From JBDTVS01 sp040007095 (GTDB taxonomy: Bacteria; Acidobacteriota; Vicinamibacteria; Vicinamibacterales; CAVVIG01), in contig JBDTVS010000063.1 of assembly GCA_040007095.1 (NCBI GenBank), positions 1-53,083 on the forward strand: a DNA stretch of 53,083 nt. Direction: 5' to 3'. This document shows, piece after piece, positions 16,121 through 25,039 of this stretch. Numbering within the stretch: position 1 is the first letter of the stretch; each line of letters begins with the position of its first letter. The notes beneath the pieces are model-generated. The model was given only the letters and a program-made list of their open reading frames with translations, was not told where the DNA came from and made no database searches. Both the position numbers and the translations under genes were made by a program.

Positions 16121-17965
16121 TCAAGTGTCCGTCACTTCTTCGCCATTTCCACTCTTCGCGCGAGCGGGTTCGGGCGAATTAGCATCGACGGCTGCCGTGA
16201 CACCGAACTCCCCTGCCTCGTACCGCGTCTTCATCGCGAGCCGCTGCACCTTTCCGCTCGTCGTCCGGGCGATCGTACCACCTGGCACCACCACGACCTC
16301 GTCGACATACACGCCAAATGCATCGCTGACACGATGACGAATCGCCGTCCTCACCAGGTCGATGGTCACGGTCCCGCTCGTCTCGACCAGGATGACCAGG
16401 GAATCGGCCAGCCCGGCGCGCGTCGTGCCGAACGCGACCACGCGATCCCGGCGGATGCCGGCGAGATCGTCGATCGCCCATTCCAGGTCCTGCGCGTGAT
16501 GCTTGCGACCGTTGACCACCACCGTATCCTTGGTGCGTCCGCACACGAAGAGTTCGCCGTCGGCGGCCAGATAACCCACGTCGCCCGTATACAGCCAGCC
16601 GCCGCGGATGGCGCCGGCAGTCATCTCGTCGTCGCGGTAGTAGCCTTGCATCACGGATGGGCCCGCCAGCGCGATTTCACCTGTCGAACCGTCCGTCAGA
16701 TCGCGGCCATCGTCGGCGACGATGCGAATGCGATGCCCCGGCAGGGGGAAACCGCAGCCCACCAGATCGACGCCCGAGTGTCGCTCGACGCGGATCCCGC
16801 GCCCGCGCGGCGCCAGCGACGCGGCGAGCACGTGCTCGGCCAAGCCGTAGCTCGGCATGAAGCTGGTGTGCTGAAAACCGGCCGGCCGAAACTTCTCGGC
16901 GAAGGCCGCCAGAGTCGCGGCGTGGATGGGCTCGGACCCGCAACCCGCCACGCGCCAGCAGGCCAGGTCGAGTTCTGCCAGATCGTGCTCCTTCACTCGC
17001 CGCACGCACAGGTCGTAGGCGAAATTCGGCGCGAAGCTGACGCTCGCGCGATGGCGTGAAATCGCGCGCAGCCACTCGACGGGACGCTTGACGAACGTGG
17101 CCGGTGTCATCAGGACCGCGGGCCGGCCGCAATACATCGCGCCGAGCGCCATGCCGACCAGTCCCATGTCGTGATGGAGCGGCAACCAGCTCACCGCCGA
17201 GTCGGCCTCGGAGGACGCGAGCCCCGCCGGTCCGTTGATGGCATCGATGTTCGCCGCCAGACTGCGATGGGTAATGGCGACGCCTTTGGGCCGTGACGTC
17301 GACCCTGACGTGAACTGGACGAATGCGACGTCATCCAACGAAAGGTCCAACGCGGCGTCCCACGCGCCGGCTGATCGGGCCGGTGTCGAACCGTGTTGGC
17401 CGACGGAGCGGTCGAACGCCCTCACCTCGCCCTCGGGCGGCTCGAGATCAACGGGACCGCGTCGGCGAGCGCGTTCCCGACCGGCAATCACGGATTCACG
17501 CGTCGCATGCAGCGACGGATGATCGAGTTCGCCGGCGGCACCGCCGCTGGACAGGACCAGGTCCAACTCCGGGCACTCTGCGCGCAACCCCTCCAATGCG
17601 GCAACCAGCGAGTGGCTCGCCACAATCGCACGCGCACGCGAGGATCTGAGAATCGCCGCCGTCGCCTCGAGGTAGCGCGGAAGATCGAGTGTGGAGGTCG
17701 GCGGATGGCAGGAGGCCGGCACGAGTCCGGCGATCGACGCGCCGAAGAGCGCCGTCAGGAATTGCTCCTCGTCGGCAACGATCAACGCGACGACTTCGCC
17801 CCGTGCGAGCCCGATCGACTGCAGCGCGATGGCACGTGCGAGGGACGCTGCGTAGATCTCCGCATACGAACGCCGCCGTTCGACGCGTCCGTCGACGAAG
17901 GTGTAGCCCGCGCTGCCCTTCGCAGCCTCCGCCAGCGCTTGCGGCAGCGTTCGCGACTCTGTCAC
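16121..17965 (-). CDS. fatty acyl-AMP ligase (FAAL)
   Basis: This enzyme activates a fatty acid as acyl-adenylate and normally passes it to an acyl carrier protein. The ANL-superfamily motifs are clear: VQFTSGSTSRPKGVAITH, the FAAL-typical SWLPLHHDMGLVG, MPSYGLAEHVLA, GGWLYTGDVGYL and the C-terminal lysine motif TTSGKVQR. With GTG 17965 as start it has 614 residues. ATG 18037 is also in frame but lies inside a repeat element, so I prefer the GTG, with low certainty. The acyl carrier gene is 209 bp upstream on the same strand. No polyketide or peptide synthetase lies in the window, so the acyl-ACP must be used elsewhere, for example in lipid or natural-product synthesis. Confidence 0.88.
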   Translation of the reverse strand: MTESRTLPQALAEAAKGSAGYTFVDGRVERRRSYAEIYAASLARAIALQSIGLARGEVVALIVADEEQFLTALFGASIAGLVPASCHPPTSTLDLPRYLEATAAILRSSRARAIVASHSLVAALEGLRAECPELDLVLSSGGAAGELDHPSLHATRESVIAGRERARRRGPVDLEPPEGEVRAFDRSVGQHGSTPARSAGAWDAALDLSLDDVAFVQFTSGSTSRPKGVAITHRSLAANIDAINGPAGLASSEADSAVSWLPLHHDMGLVGMALGAMYCGRPAVLMTPATFVKRPVEWLRAISRHRASVSFAPNFAYDLCVRRVKEHDLAELDLACWRVAGCGSEPIHAATLAAFAEKFRPAGFQHTSFMPSYGLAEHVLAASLAPRGRGIRVERHSGVDLVGCGFPLPGHRIRIVADDGRDLTDGSTGEIALAGPSVMQGYYRDDEMTAGAIRGGWLYTGDVGYLAADGELFVCGRTKDTVVVNGRKHHAQDLEWAIDDLAGIRRDRVVAFGTTRAGLADSLVILVETSGTVTIDLVRTAIRHRVSDAFGVYVDEVVVVPGGTIARTTSGKVQRLAMKTRYEAGEFGVTAAVDANSPEPARAKSGNGEEVTDT

Positions 17966-17985
17966 GAGCACGGTCCCACGGTGCC

Positions 17986-18115
17986 TGACGAAACCTCGCA
18001 CCGCCCTCCAAAGCGCGGCGTCCGGCTGGCAAGGCATGTGGCGCGAGAATATCGGGAATATTTGAGTGCCGAGCAGCGCAGCCAGACCCCGGGGTCGCCG
18101 CCGCGTGTTTCGCAA
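17986..18115 (+). repeat. diverged copy B3 of the palindromic element
   Basis: Core match to B1/B2: GGCGTCCGGCTGGCAAGGC, then ATATCGGGAATAT, GAGCAGCGC and CCGGGGTCGCC in the same order and spacing. Its outer ends (TGACGAAACCTCGC and the reverse complement of GCGTGTTTCGCAA) are an inverted pair unrelated to those of B1 and B2. It sits between the acyl carrier protein and its ligase and overlaps the possible upstream start of the ligase. Confidence 0.6.
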
Positions 18116-18173
18116 CGCGGTGCGGTGGAGAAGGGATGCGGGTCGGCGACGATCGACGCGCGCGTCATGGCAC

Positions 18174-18437
18174 TCATGCCGACGGCCGGGCTTCGACGAG
18201 CGCACCGATGCGCGCGATGATTTGGGCGACGGTCCGTGCGTCCTGGGCCTGCTCGGCCGGCACGGAAATGTCGAAGCGGTCCTCGAGGGCTGAAATCGTC
18301 TCCATCACCTGCAGCGAGTCGAAGCCAAGATCGGCGATGAGATCGCTCTCGAGTGCCGGCTCGATCGGCCGGCGGCTGACGTCCTTCAGAATCTCGACGA
18401 CGGCGTCGTGTATGACGAGGGGAGTAGGCGGCAGCAT
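18174..18437 (-). CDS. acyl carrier protein
   Basis: An 87-residue carrier protein. Phosphopantetheine would attach to Ser41 in LGFDSLQVME. The surrounding acidic helix II and the N-terminal EILKDV are typical of ACPs. It is the presumed partner of the fatty acyl-AMP ligase downstream, and the pair resembles acyl-loading modules of lipid or secondary metabolite pathways. It is divergent from the gene at 18464 with only 26 bp between the start codons. A TATATT on the minus strand 11 nt before the ATG could give a very short leader. Confidence 0.9.
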   Translation of the reverse strand: MLPPTPLVIHDAVVEILKDVSRRPIEPALESDLIADLGFDSLQVMETISALEDRFDISVPAEQAQDARTVAQIIARIGALVEARPSA

Positions 18438-18450
18438 ACGTGATCGAGAA

Positions 18451-18456
18451 TATAAT
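18451..18456 (+). promoter_or_regulatory. -10 box of a likely leaderless promoter
   Basis: A perfect TATAAT, 7 nt before the ATG at 18464, without a Shine-Dalgarno sequence. The 26-bp gap between the divergent genes must hold both promoters, and the complementary strand offers an overlapping TATATT for the acyl carrier gene. Confidence 0.6.
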
Positions 18457-18463
18457 CGAATAA

Positions 18464-19549
18464 ATGCGCCGGTTTGCCGCGCTCCTGCTGGGCTTGGCGG
18501 TGCTGGCCGCTCCAGCAGCGGCTCAAGTCGATCCCAGGAACGCGCTGCTCGAGCGCAGCGGCTGGGACGCCGTGGCAGCCGGAAATGCCCGCGCCGCGGC
18601 CGAAGCCTTTCGCAGCGCCATTGCCGCCGATCCCAAGAACGCGGGCCTTCATCTGGGGGCTGGCGCCGCCGCCTACCTCGAGCACCGCGATGCCGACGCG
18701 AAACTCGCCCTCGAACGCGCGCTGGATCTCGACCCGAAGCTGTCGGACGCCCGCGTGCTGCTCGGCCAGGTCCTCTACCGGATGGGCGATACCGTGACCG
18801 CGATGCGAATGGTCGAGCGCGCCGCCGGCGAGGCGCCGGCCGACACGCGGCTCGCGGATATCCTGGGCCGCTGGCGGCGGGAGGCCGATCTCCACGATCG
18901 GATGCAGCAGAGCATCAACGAGCGTTTCACGGTGTCCTTCGAGGGGCCGGAGGAATCGGCGATCGCGGCTCAGGCGCTGGCGTCGCTCGATCGCGCGTAC
19001 TGGCGGATTGGCGAAGCGCTGTCGACCTATCCAAACCGACCGATTTCGGTGGTGTTGTACACCGGCGAACAGTTCCACGACATTACGAGGTCGCCGGCCT
19101 GGGCGGCGGCCTCCTACGATGGCCGCATCCGCGTGCCGATGCGGGGGGCGCTCGACAACACCACCGAGTTGGACCGCGTGCTGGCGCACGAATTCGTGCA
19201 CGCGCTGGTCAGCTCGCTGGCTCCGCGCAACGTGCCGACGTGGCTGAACGAGGGGCTCGCGTCGGCCCTCGAGGCCGATTCGCTCGATTGGGCGCGGGAC
19301 CGTGTCGAACACGCGGCCGCGCCGATGCCGCTCATCGCGCTGCGATCGTCGTTCGGACGCTTGACCGACGCGCAGGCGCAGGTCGCCTATGCAACGAGCG
19401 CCCTGGCGGTCTCGAGGCTGCTCGGCGAGGCGGGCGGGTTCGCCATGGCCAACCTCCTGCGCGATCTCGGCGACGGCGTGGACTTCGACCAAGCGTTCCT
19501 GCATCGCATGCAACGACCCTTCGCCGCGCTTCTGGACCGTACGAACTAG
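18464..19549 (+). CDS. secreted TPR protein with gluzincin (peptidase MA-like) domain
   Basis: A 361-residue exported protein. A signal peptide (residues 1-20, ending AAA) is followed by TPR-like helices (about 28-140: AGNARAAAEAFRSAI, LHLGAGAAAYLEH, SDARVLLGQVLYRMGD) and a zinc-peptidase-like domain. The HExxH is in VLAHEFVHALVSSL and the downstream glutamate is in WLNEGLASAL. This layout matches the peptidase MA family, which is common in Acidobacteriota and has no well-defined substrate. Expression appears leaderless. Confidence 0.8.
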   Translation: MRRFAALLLGLAVLAAPAAAQVDPRNALLERSGWDAVAAGNARAAAEAFRSAIAADPKNAGLHLGAGAAAYLEHRDADAKLALERALDLDPKLSDARVLLGQVLYRMGDTVTAMRMVERAAGEAPADTRLADILGRWRREADLHDRMQQSINERFTVSFEGPEESAIAAQALASLDRAYWRIGEALSTYPNRPISVVLYTGEQFHDITRSPAWAAASYDGRIRVPMRGALDNTTELDRVLAHEFVHALVSSLAPRNVPTWLNEGLASALEADSLDWARDRVEHAAAPMPLIALRSSFGRLTDAQAQVAYATSALAVSRLLGEAGGFAMANLLRDLGDGVDFDQAFLHRMQRPFAALLDRTN

Positions 19550-19595
19550 GATCTCCGTGCCATTGCCACTCAATCGCCGCAACAACACGAGAGCC

Positions 19596-19763
19596 CCTAG
19601 TGTCGTGTCCCAGAAATTCGTTGGCGAATTTTCCGGAGCGCGGCGCCCGGATCGCAAGGCACGAGGAGCGCGCATAGCGGGACTATGTAAGCGACGAGCA
19701 ACGCCGCGAGGCGGGATGCCCCGCCCGGAAAATGACAACGAATTTCTGGGACACGACACTAGG
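19596..19763 (+). repeat. palindromic TA-flanked element, copy B2 (best preserved)
   Basis: A 168-bp element bounded by a perfect 28-bp inverted repeat (19596-19623 against 19736-19763). It begins CCTAGTGTCGTGTCCCAGAA and includes the CTAG flank on both sides. If CTAG or TA is a target duplication, the true terminal repeat is 23-25 bp. The inner 110 bp match copy B1. It fills the gap after the peptidase MA gene. The size, perfect ends and absence of coding sequence fit a miniature inverted-repeat transposable element. IS630 (TA target) or IS5-like (CTAG target) parents would fit, but neither is in the window. Confidence 0.9.
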
Positions 19764-19819
19764 CCCGCTGCCTGTTTCAGCCGTCTCTCACTGACGCGTC
19801 TCACGACGGAGCCGGTCTA

Positions 19820-21208
19820 GTGCCACCGGTCGAGACTGTCATCGGTACCGCTCTCGAGCAGCTTCGCCGGCTGCTGGGAACGCGCGCCACCGACGCGGCC
19901 GCCGTCCGCGATCAGCACAGCCACGACGAGTCGTACCACACGTCTGCCGCGCCCGACATCGTCTGCTTCCCGCAGACGACGGACGAAGTGGCCGCCATTC
20001 TGAAGATCAGTGCCGCCAATCGGCTGCCGGTCATTCCATTCGGCGCCGGCACGTCGCTCGAAGGTCACGTCAACGCCATCCACGGCGGCATCACCGTCGA
20101 TTTGCGGCAGATGAACCACATCCTCCGAGTCAGCGCCGAAGACATGGACGCGACTGTCGAGGCCGGCGTCACCCGGCTGCAGCTGAACAGAGCCCTTCGC
20201 AATCTCGGGGTGACGTTCACCGTCGACCCTGGCGCCGACGCGACGATCGGCGGCATGGCCGCCACCCGCGCCTCGGGCACGACCGCCGTCCGCTACGGAA
20301 CGATGCGCGAGACGGTGCTGGGGTTGACCGTGGTGATGCCGGACGGCCGCGTCGTCTCGACCGGGACGCGCGCGCGCAAGTCGGCGGCCGGCTACGATCT
20401 GACGCGGTTGTTCGTCGGATCGGAGGGGACGCTCGGGGTGATTACCGAAATCACCGTTCGGCTCCATCCAGTGCCGGAGGCCATATCGGCCGCGGTCTGC
20501 CCGTTTGAGACGCTCCAGGGCGCCGTCGAGACGGTGATTGCGACCATCCAATTGGGCATTCCAGTGGCGCGGATCGAGCTGCTGGACGAGATCGAGATGG
20601 ACGCCGTCAACCGTTTCTCCAACACCAGCTACCCGGTGGCGCCGACGCTGTTGTTCGAGTTTCACAGCGATAGCGAGCGCCACGTGCAGGACCAGGCGGA
20701 AGCGGTGCAGGCGCTTGCCGCGGACCGCGGTGGCAAGAACTTCGAATGGGCGGTGCGCCTCGAGGATCGCGAGCGGCTGTGGCGTGCGCGCGACAACACA
20801 CTGTATGCGGCGCTCGCCCTTCGCCCCGGCTCGCGTGCACAGATCACCGACGTCTGCGTACCGATTTCCCGCCTGGCCGAGTGCCTGCTTGAAACCAAGC
20901 AGGACAACCTCGCGGCGCCGTTCCCGATCGCGCTCGTCGGCCATGCCGGCGACGGCAACTTCCACCTGCTCTATATCCTGGACGTGAGCAGTGCGAGCGA
21001 ACTCGATGCGGCGCGGCAGCTGAACGAACGCCTGGTGACGCGTGCGCTTCGGCTCGGCGGCACCTGTACCGGCGAGCACGGGATCGGGACGGGGAAGTTG
21101 AAGTACATGGACGCGGAACACGGTCCAGCACTGGAGCTGATGCGCACGATCAAACGTGCCTTCGACCCGGACAACCGCATGAACCCGGGCAAGCTGATTG
21201 AAATCTAA
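19820..21208 (+). CDS. FAD-linked oxidase, D-lactate dehydrogenase/glycolate oxidase type
   Basis: A 462-residue flavoprotein of the vanillyl-alcohol-oxidase fold, probably oxidising a 2-hydroxy acid such as D-lactate or glycolate. The FAD-binding half has PFGAGTSLEGHVNAI, FTVDPGADATIGGMAA and VGSEGTLGVITEI. The C-terminal half has LVGHAGDGNFHLLY (metal-binding His) and GTCTGEHGIGTGKL, then FDPDNRMNPGKL. Start GTG 19820. No membrane segment is seen. The next gene starts before this one ends (11-bp overlap), beginning a four-gene operon. Confidence 0.88.
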   Translation: MPPVETVIGTALEQLRRLLGTRATDAAAVRDQHSHDESYHTSAAPDIVCFPQTTDEVAAILKISAANRLPVIPFGAGTSLEGHVNAIHGGITVDLRQMNHILRVSAEDMDATVEAGVTRLQLNRALRNLGVTFTVDPGADATIGGMAATRASGTTAVRYGTMRETVLGLTVVMPDGRVVSTGTRARKSAAGYDLTRLFVGSEGTLGVITEITVRLHPVPEAISAAVCPFETLQGAVETVIATIQLGIPVARIELLDEIEMDAVNRFSNTSYPVAPTLLFEFHSDSERHVQDQAEAVQALAADRGGKNFEWAVRLEDRERLWRARDNTLYAALALRPGSRAQITDVCVPISRLAECLLETKQDNLAAPFPIALVGHAGDGNFHLLYILDVSSASELDAARQLNERLVTRALRLGGTCTGEHGIGTGKLKYMDAEHGPALELMRTIKRAFDPDNRMNPGKLIEI

Positions 21209-22676
21209 CCTGCGCCTGCCGTCGTCGATCGCGCGCGCCGTGTGCGGCGCGCTGGCGGCTGCGGCGATCCTCGCGAGCGCGGCAGCCGCGAGCGAGCTCA
21301 GCGACGACCTGCGTGCGCGGCGCGCCCGCGTGATGGAGCGGCTCGGACCGGACACGATGCTGATCCTCTGGAGCGCGCCGGTCCAGCGCTACTCGCTCGA
21401 CATCGACTACGAGTACCGCCAGGACAGCAATCTGTACTACCTGACAGGTCTCGCGCAGGAAGGGACGATGCTGGTGCTGATGCCGGGCAACGTCGAGCGG
21501 CGCGACGTGCTTTTCATCAAGGACAAAGACCCGGCGCAGGAGCACTGGCGGGGGCGGACGCTGACGACCGACGAGGCGCGGGCGCGGACCGGGATCGAGA
21601 CCGTGCTGGTCAACAGCCAGTTCGAGGCGTTCGTCGCCAGCATGCTGGGCCGCCAGGCGAGCGCGGCCGTCACCGCGCGGGACGCGGCGCGGTTCTTCGA
21701 CGCCTTGTCAGCCGATCGCGCCCATCTGGCGCTCGTCTACGAAACCAGCGGCGCCGCAGAGCCGATGCCGATGCAGTTCGCGAACAAGATGCGCGCGCGG
21801 CTGAGCGGTTTCACGACGACCAACGTCACGACGGTATTCGACGATCTTCGCACGGTGAAGACGCCCTACGAGCGCAAGGTGCTCGTGAAGAGCCTCGAGA
21901 TCTCGAGCGACGCCCAGATGGCCGGGATGCGCGCCGCGCGGCCGGGCGTGTACGAATACGAAGTGAAAGCCAGCATCGAGGCGGTTCATCGCGGGCGCGG
22001 AGCGGTCTCGTGGAGCTATCCGTCGATTGTCGGCAGCGGCCCGAATGCGACCATCCTGCACTACCCGGACAGCGACCGACAGCTGCAGGACGGAGACCTG
22101 CTGCTGGTCGACGCGGCCTGCAACTTCGGCTACATGGCGGGAGACATCACGCGGACCTATCCGGTGAATGGCCGGTTTTCTCCAGCCCAGAAGGACGTCT
22201 ACCGCGTTGTCCTGCAGGCACAGGAGGAAGGCCAGAAGGCGGCCGGGAAGCCCGGCGCCACGCTGCAGGACATTCACGCAGCGACCGTCGACGTGATCAA
22301 GTCCGGGCTGCTGAAGCTCGGGCTGATCACCGACGCGCACGGCGACCAGTACCGGCTCTGGTACACACACGGAGCGTCGCACTATATCGGCATCGACGTA
22401 CACGACGTCGGGAACCGCGCACGAGCCATCCAACCGGGCATGGCCTTTACCATCGAGCCGGGCATCTACATCCGGCAGGCCGCGCTCGACGCGATGCCGC
22501 GAACGCCGGACAATATCGCCTTCATCGAACACGTACAACCGGCGGTTCGCCGCTACGCCGACATCGGCGTCCGGATCGAAGACTCGTACCTCGTGGAAGA
22601 CCAGGGGATCGTCAATCTGTCGGCGGCCGTCCCCAAGACGATCGACGCTATCGAAGCGTTTCTGCGCAGCAAGTAA
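21198..22676 (+). CDS. exported M24B Xaa-Pro aminopeptidase
   Basis: A 492-residue metallopeptidase of the pita-bread fold with an N-terminal aminopeptidase-P domain (SLDIDYEYRQDSNLYYLTG). The five metal ligands are visible: Asp in LLVDAACNFG, Asp in MAGDITRTYP, His in GIDVHDVG, Glu in TIEPGIY and Glu in GVRIEDSYL. A hydrophobic leader (about residues 8-31, AAAAILASAAAA) indicates export. The start is an inferred TTG at 21198 overlapping the preceding gene. It would release N-terminal residues before proline from peptides in the periplasm. Confidence 0.87.
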   Translation: MKSNLRLPSSIARAVCGALAAAAILASAAAASELSDDLRARRARVMERLGPDTMLILWSAPVQRYSLDIDYEYRQDSNLYYLTGLAQEGTMLVLMPGNVERRDVLFIKDKDPAQEHWRGRTLTTDEARARTGIETVLVNSQFEAFVASMLGRQASAAVTARDAARFFDALSADRAHLALVYETSGAAEPMPMQFANKMRARLSGFTTTNVTTVFDDLRTVKTPYERKVLVKSLEISSDAQMAGMRAARPGVYEYEVKASIEAVHRGRGAVSWSYPSIVGSGPNATILHYPDSDRQLQDGDLLLVDAACNFGYMAGDITRTYPVNGRFSPAQKDVYRVVLQAQEEGQKAAGKPGATLQDIHAATVDVIKSGLLKLGLITDAHGDQYRLWYTHGASHYIGIDVHDVGNRARAIQPGMAFTIEPGIYIRQAALDAMPRTPDNIAFIEHVQPAVRRYADIGVRIEDSYLVEDQGIVNLSAAVPKTIDAIEAFLRSK

Positions 22677-22694
22677 CAGGAATCGAACACAACC

Positions 22695-23687
22695 ATGACC
22701 AGTCGCCGGCGCCAGGCGCGCATCCCGCATCCTCAGTACGAACCGGCCGCTCACGAAACAGCGCCGCCCGTCCCCGAGACGTCCGGGCGCGTCGAGCCAC
22801 TGTCGAAGAAACGATTGATGCTCCGCGCCGTGCGCCTGGCTGCATGCATGGCACTCGTCGCCGGTCAGGCGAACGCCGCCGCCGCGCGCGATTTCCTGTG
22901 GAAGGTCTCCGGCACGACCGGCTCGCTCTATCTGGTCGGCTCCGTGCACCTGCTGACCAGGGACTTCTACCCGCTCAGCCCGGCGCTCGAGAACGCGTTC
23001 AAAGAGTCGGATCTCCTGGTCGAAGAAGCGGATCTCGCGGAGATGCTGTCGCCGGCGGCCCAGATGCAGATGCTGGCCCGCGGCATGCTGCCCGCGAACA
23101 CCGCGCTCGACGGGGTCGTGTCACCGGCCACGTTCGATCTGGTGGTGACCCGCGCCAAAGAGCTGGGACTCCCGATCGAGCCGTTGAAACGCTTCAAACC
23201 GTGGTCGCTCGCGCTGATGCTGTCGCAACTCCAATGGCAGAAGGCAGGCTTCGACGGCGAGTTGGGCCTCGATCGTCACTTCTACGACCAGGCCCGGGCC
23301 GATGGCAAGCAGGTTCAGGGCTTCGAAACCGTGGAGTTCCAAATCTCGCGCCTCGACGGGATCGCCATCGACCAGCAGGAGCGAATCCTCGCCGAGACGT
23401 TGAAGAACCTCGATAGCGAGCTGTCCAACCTCACGACGCTCGTGCAGGCCTGGAAGGTCGGCGATGCGGCCACGGTCGAGCGAATCGTCCTGGCCGACGT
23501 GAAGCAGGAGCCGGTGCTCTACCAGCGGCTCCTTGTCGAACGCAACCGGACCTGGATGCCCGAGATCGAGAAGTTCTTCGCGCGTGCGCGGCCGGCATTC
23601 GTCGTGGTCGGCGCCGCACACCTCGTGGGTCCCGACGGCCTCATCGCCCTGCTCTCGGCAAAGGGCTATCGCGTGGAACAGCCGTGA
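22695..23687 (+). CDS. TraB/GumN family exported protein
   Basis: A 330-residue member of the TraB/GumN (erythromycin-esterase-fold, Tiki-like) family. The two family His motifs are present: LVGSVHLLTRDFYPL near the start of the domain and VVGAAHLVGPDGLIALL at the end. A hydrophobic segment (MLRAVRLAACMALVAGQANA, about 42-61) acts as signal. Either the 41 residues before it are a real extension from ATG 22695, or the true start is ATG 22818. Members are suspected metalloproteases. It ends in a 4-nt overlap with the next gene. Confidence 0.8.
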   Translation: MTSRRRQARIPHPQYEPAAHETAPPVPETSGRVEPLSKKRLMLRAVRLAACMALVAGQANAAAARDFLWKVSGTTGSLYLVGSVHLLTRDFYPLSPALENAFKESDLLVEEADLAEMLSPAAQMQMLARGMLPANTALDGVVSPATFDLVVTRAKELGLPIEPLKRFKPWSLALMLSQLQWQKAGFDGELGLDRHFYDQARADGKQVQGFETVEFQISRLDGIAIDQQERILAETLKNLDSELSNLTTLVQAWKVGDAATVERIVLADVKQEPVLYQRLLVERNRTWMPEIEKFFARARPAFVVVGAAHLVGPDGLIALLSAKGYRVEQP

Positions 23688-25039
23688 GCGGATCACTGGA
23701 AGGGGTGGAGGTCTTCGTGGTTGGCGCCGGGCTCGCCGGCCTGACCGCAGCGCGCGATCTGATCCGCTACGGGGCGCAGGTCACCGTGGCCGACGCCCGC
23801 AGCCGTCTCGGGGGGCGGGTCTGGACGATCCGCGAACCCTTCATCGAGAAGCAGCACGCCGAGTCGGGCGGGGACCTGATAGACGCGACGCAGCTCGAGA
23901 TTCAGCAGCTTGCGAAAGAGCTGGGGTTGACGCTGACGCGGATCTTGCGCGGCGGCTTCGGCTATGCACGGCCCGATGCCGCGGGCCAGACGCGCATCGT
24001 GCGCCGGCCCGCCGCCAGTGGCTGGAACCGGCTCGCCGGCGCCATTCGCGATCTGACAGAGCTGTATGGCCTGGCCGAGCAGCGCTGGGATTCACCGATC
24101 GCCGCCGATCTGGCCAGACGATCGGTGGCGCAATGGCTCGACGAGGTCAAGGCCGACTCCGAGCTGCGCGAAACGGCGGCCGGCCTGCGTGGCTTTTTTC
24201 TGGCCGATCCAGAGGAGCTGTCGCTGCTCGCGCTCGTCGATGAGTTCGCGTCGAGGGAGTCGCCGCTCGAGTGGAGCACGTACCGCATCGACGGCGGCAA
24301 CGACCGGCTCACCGGCGCGCTGGCCGAGCCGCTCCGCGAACGGCTGAAGCTGAATACCGAAGTGGTCGCCGTCTCGCATCGCGGGCGGGAGGTCCGCCTC
24401 AGCCTCAAGGACGGCCGCTCGGTGTCGCAAGTCAAGGCCGACTACGTGCTCTTCACCGCCCCGGCCACGCTGCTGCGGCGAATCCCCATCACACCGGCCT
24501 TGCCGGCCCAGCAGCACGAGGCGATCGCGAAGCTCAAGTACGGCCGGGGCACCAAAACGCTGCTCCAATTCTCGCGCCGATTCTGGCGCGCGCCGGGGCA
24601 GCCCCGCGCGTTCGGTTCTCCGCTGCCGTTCGGCGCGCTGTGGGATGGCAGCGAAGAGCAGCGCGGACGCGCCGGCATTCTCTCGCTGCTGGCCGGAGGC
24701 GGCGCGAGCGACGCCACGCGCTCTTTGACGGCCAAGGACGGCATGGCGGGACTGGCCCGATCGCTCGACTGGCTCGGTTCGGGTAACGCCACCCTGCTGG
24801 CTTCGCATCACACCGTATGGGAGGCCGACCCCTGGGCGCGCGGCGGCTACGCGTTCTTCGACGCCTCGTACGATCCGGCGCTGCGGCCATGGCTGGCGCG
24901 CCCCGCCGGGCGCCTGTTCTTCGCCGGCGAGCACACGAGCGTCAAGTGGCAGGGCTATATGAACGGCGCGGTCGAGAGCGGCCGCCGGGCGGCGGCGGAG
25001 ATCGACGCGTCACACCGGCTCGACCGGCTGAAAATTTGA
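23684..25039 (+). CDS. flavin-containing amine oxidase
   Basis: A 451-residue FAD enzyme of the monoamine oxidase/protoporphyrinogen oxidase superfamily. The dinucleotide fold is VVGAGLAGLTAARDL (about residues 11-25), followed by ADARSRLGGRVWT. The C-terminal FAD contact is LFFAGEHTSVKWQGYMNGAVESGRRAA. GTG 23684 overlaps the stop of the TraB gene (GTGA), so it is coupled to it. There is no signal peptide. The amine substrate is unknown. It is the last gene of the 19.8-25.0 kb operon. Confidence 0.87.
   Translation: MSGSLEGVEVFVVGAGLAGLTAARDLIRYGAQVTVADARSRLGGRVWTIREPFIEKQHAESGGDLIDATQLEIQQLAKELGLTLTRILRGGFGYARPDAAGQTRIVRRPAASGWNRLAGAIRDLTELYGLAEQRWDSPIAADLARRSVAQWLDEVKADSELRETAAGLRGFFLADPEELSLLALVDEFASRESPLEWSTYRIDGGNDRLTGALAEPLRERLKLNTEVVAVSHRGREVRLSLKDGRSVSQVKADYVLFTAPATLLRRIPITPALPAQQHEAIAKLKYGRGTKTLLQFSRRFWRAPGQPRAFGSPLPFGALWDGSEEQRGRAGILSLLAGGGASDATRSLTAKDGMAGLARSLDWLGSGNATLLASHHTVWEADPWARGGYAFFDASYDPALRPWLARPAGRLFFAGEHTSVKWQGYMNGAVESGRRAAAEIDASHRLDRLKI

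Noticed and set aside
18386..19804. 472-codon minus-strand frame including repeat B2
   Set aside because: It overlaps the peptidase MA gene and the acyl carrier start. Its N-terminus is repeat translation.
21242..23416. 724-codon plus-strand frame across the peptidase and TraB genes
   Set aside because: It is frame-shifted relative to two well-supported genes and has Arg/Gly-rich composition typical of a shadow.
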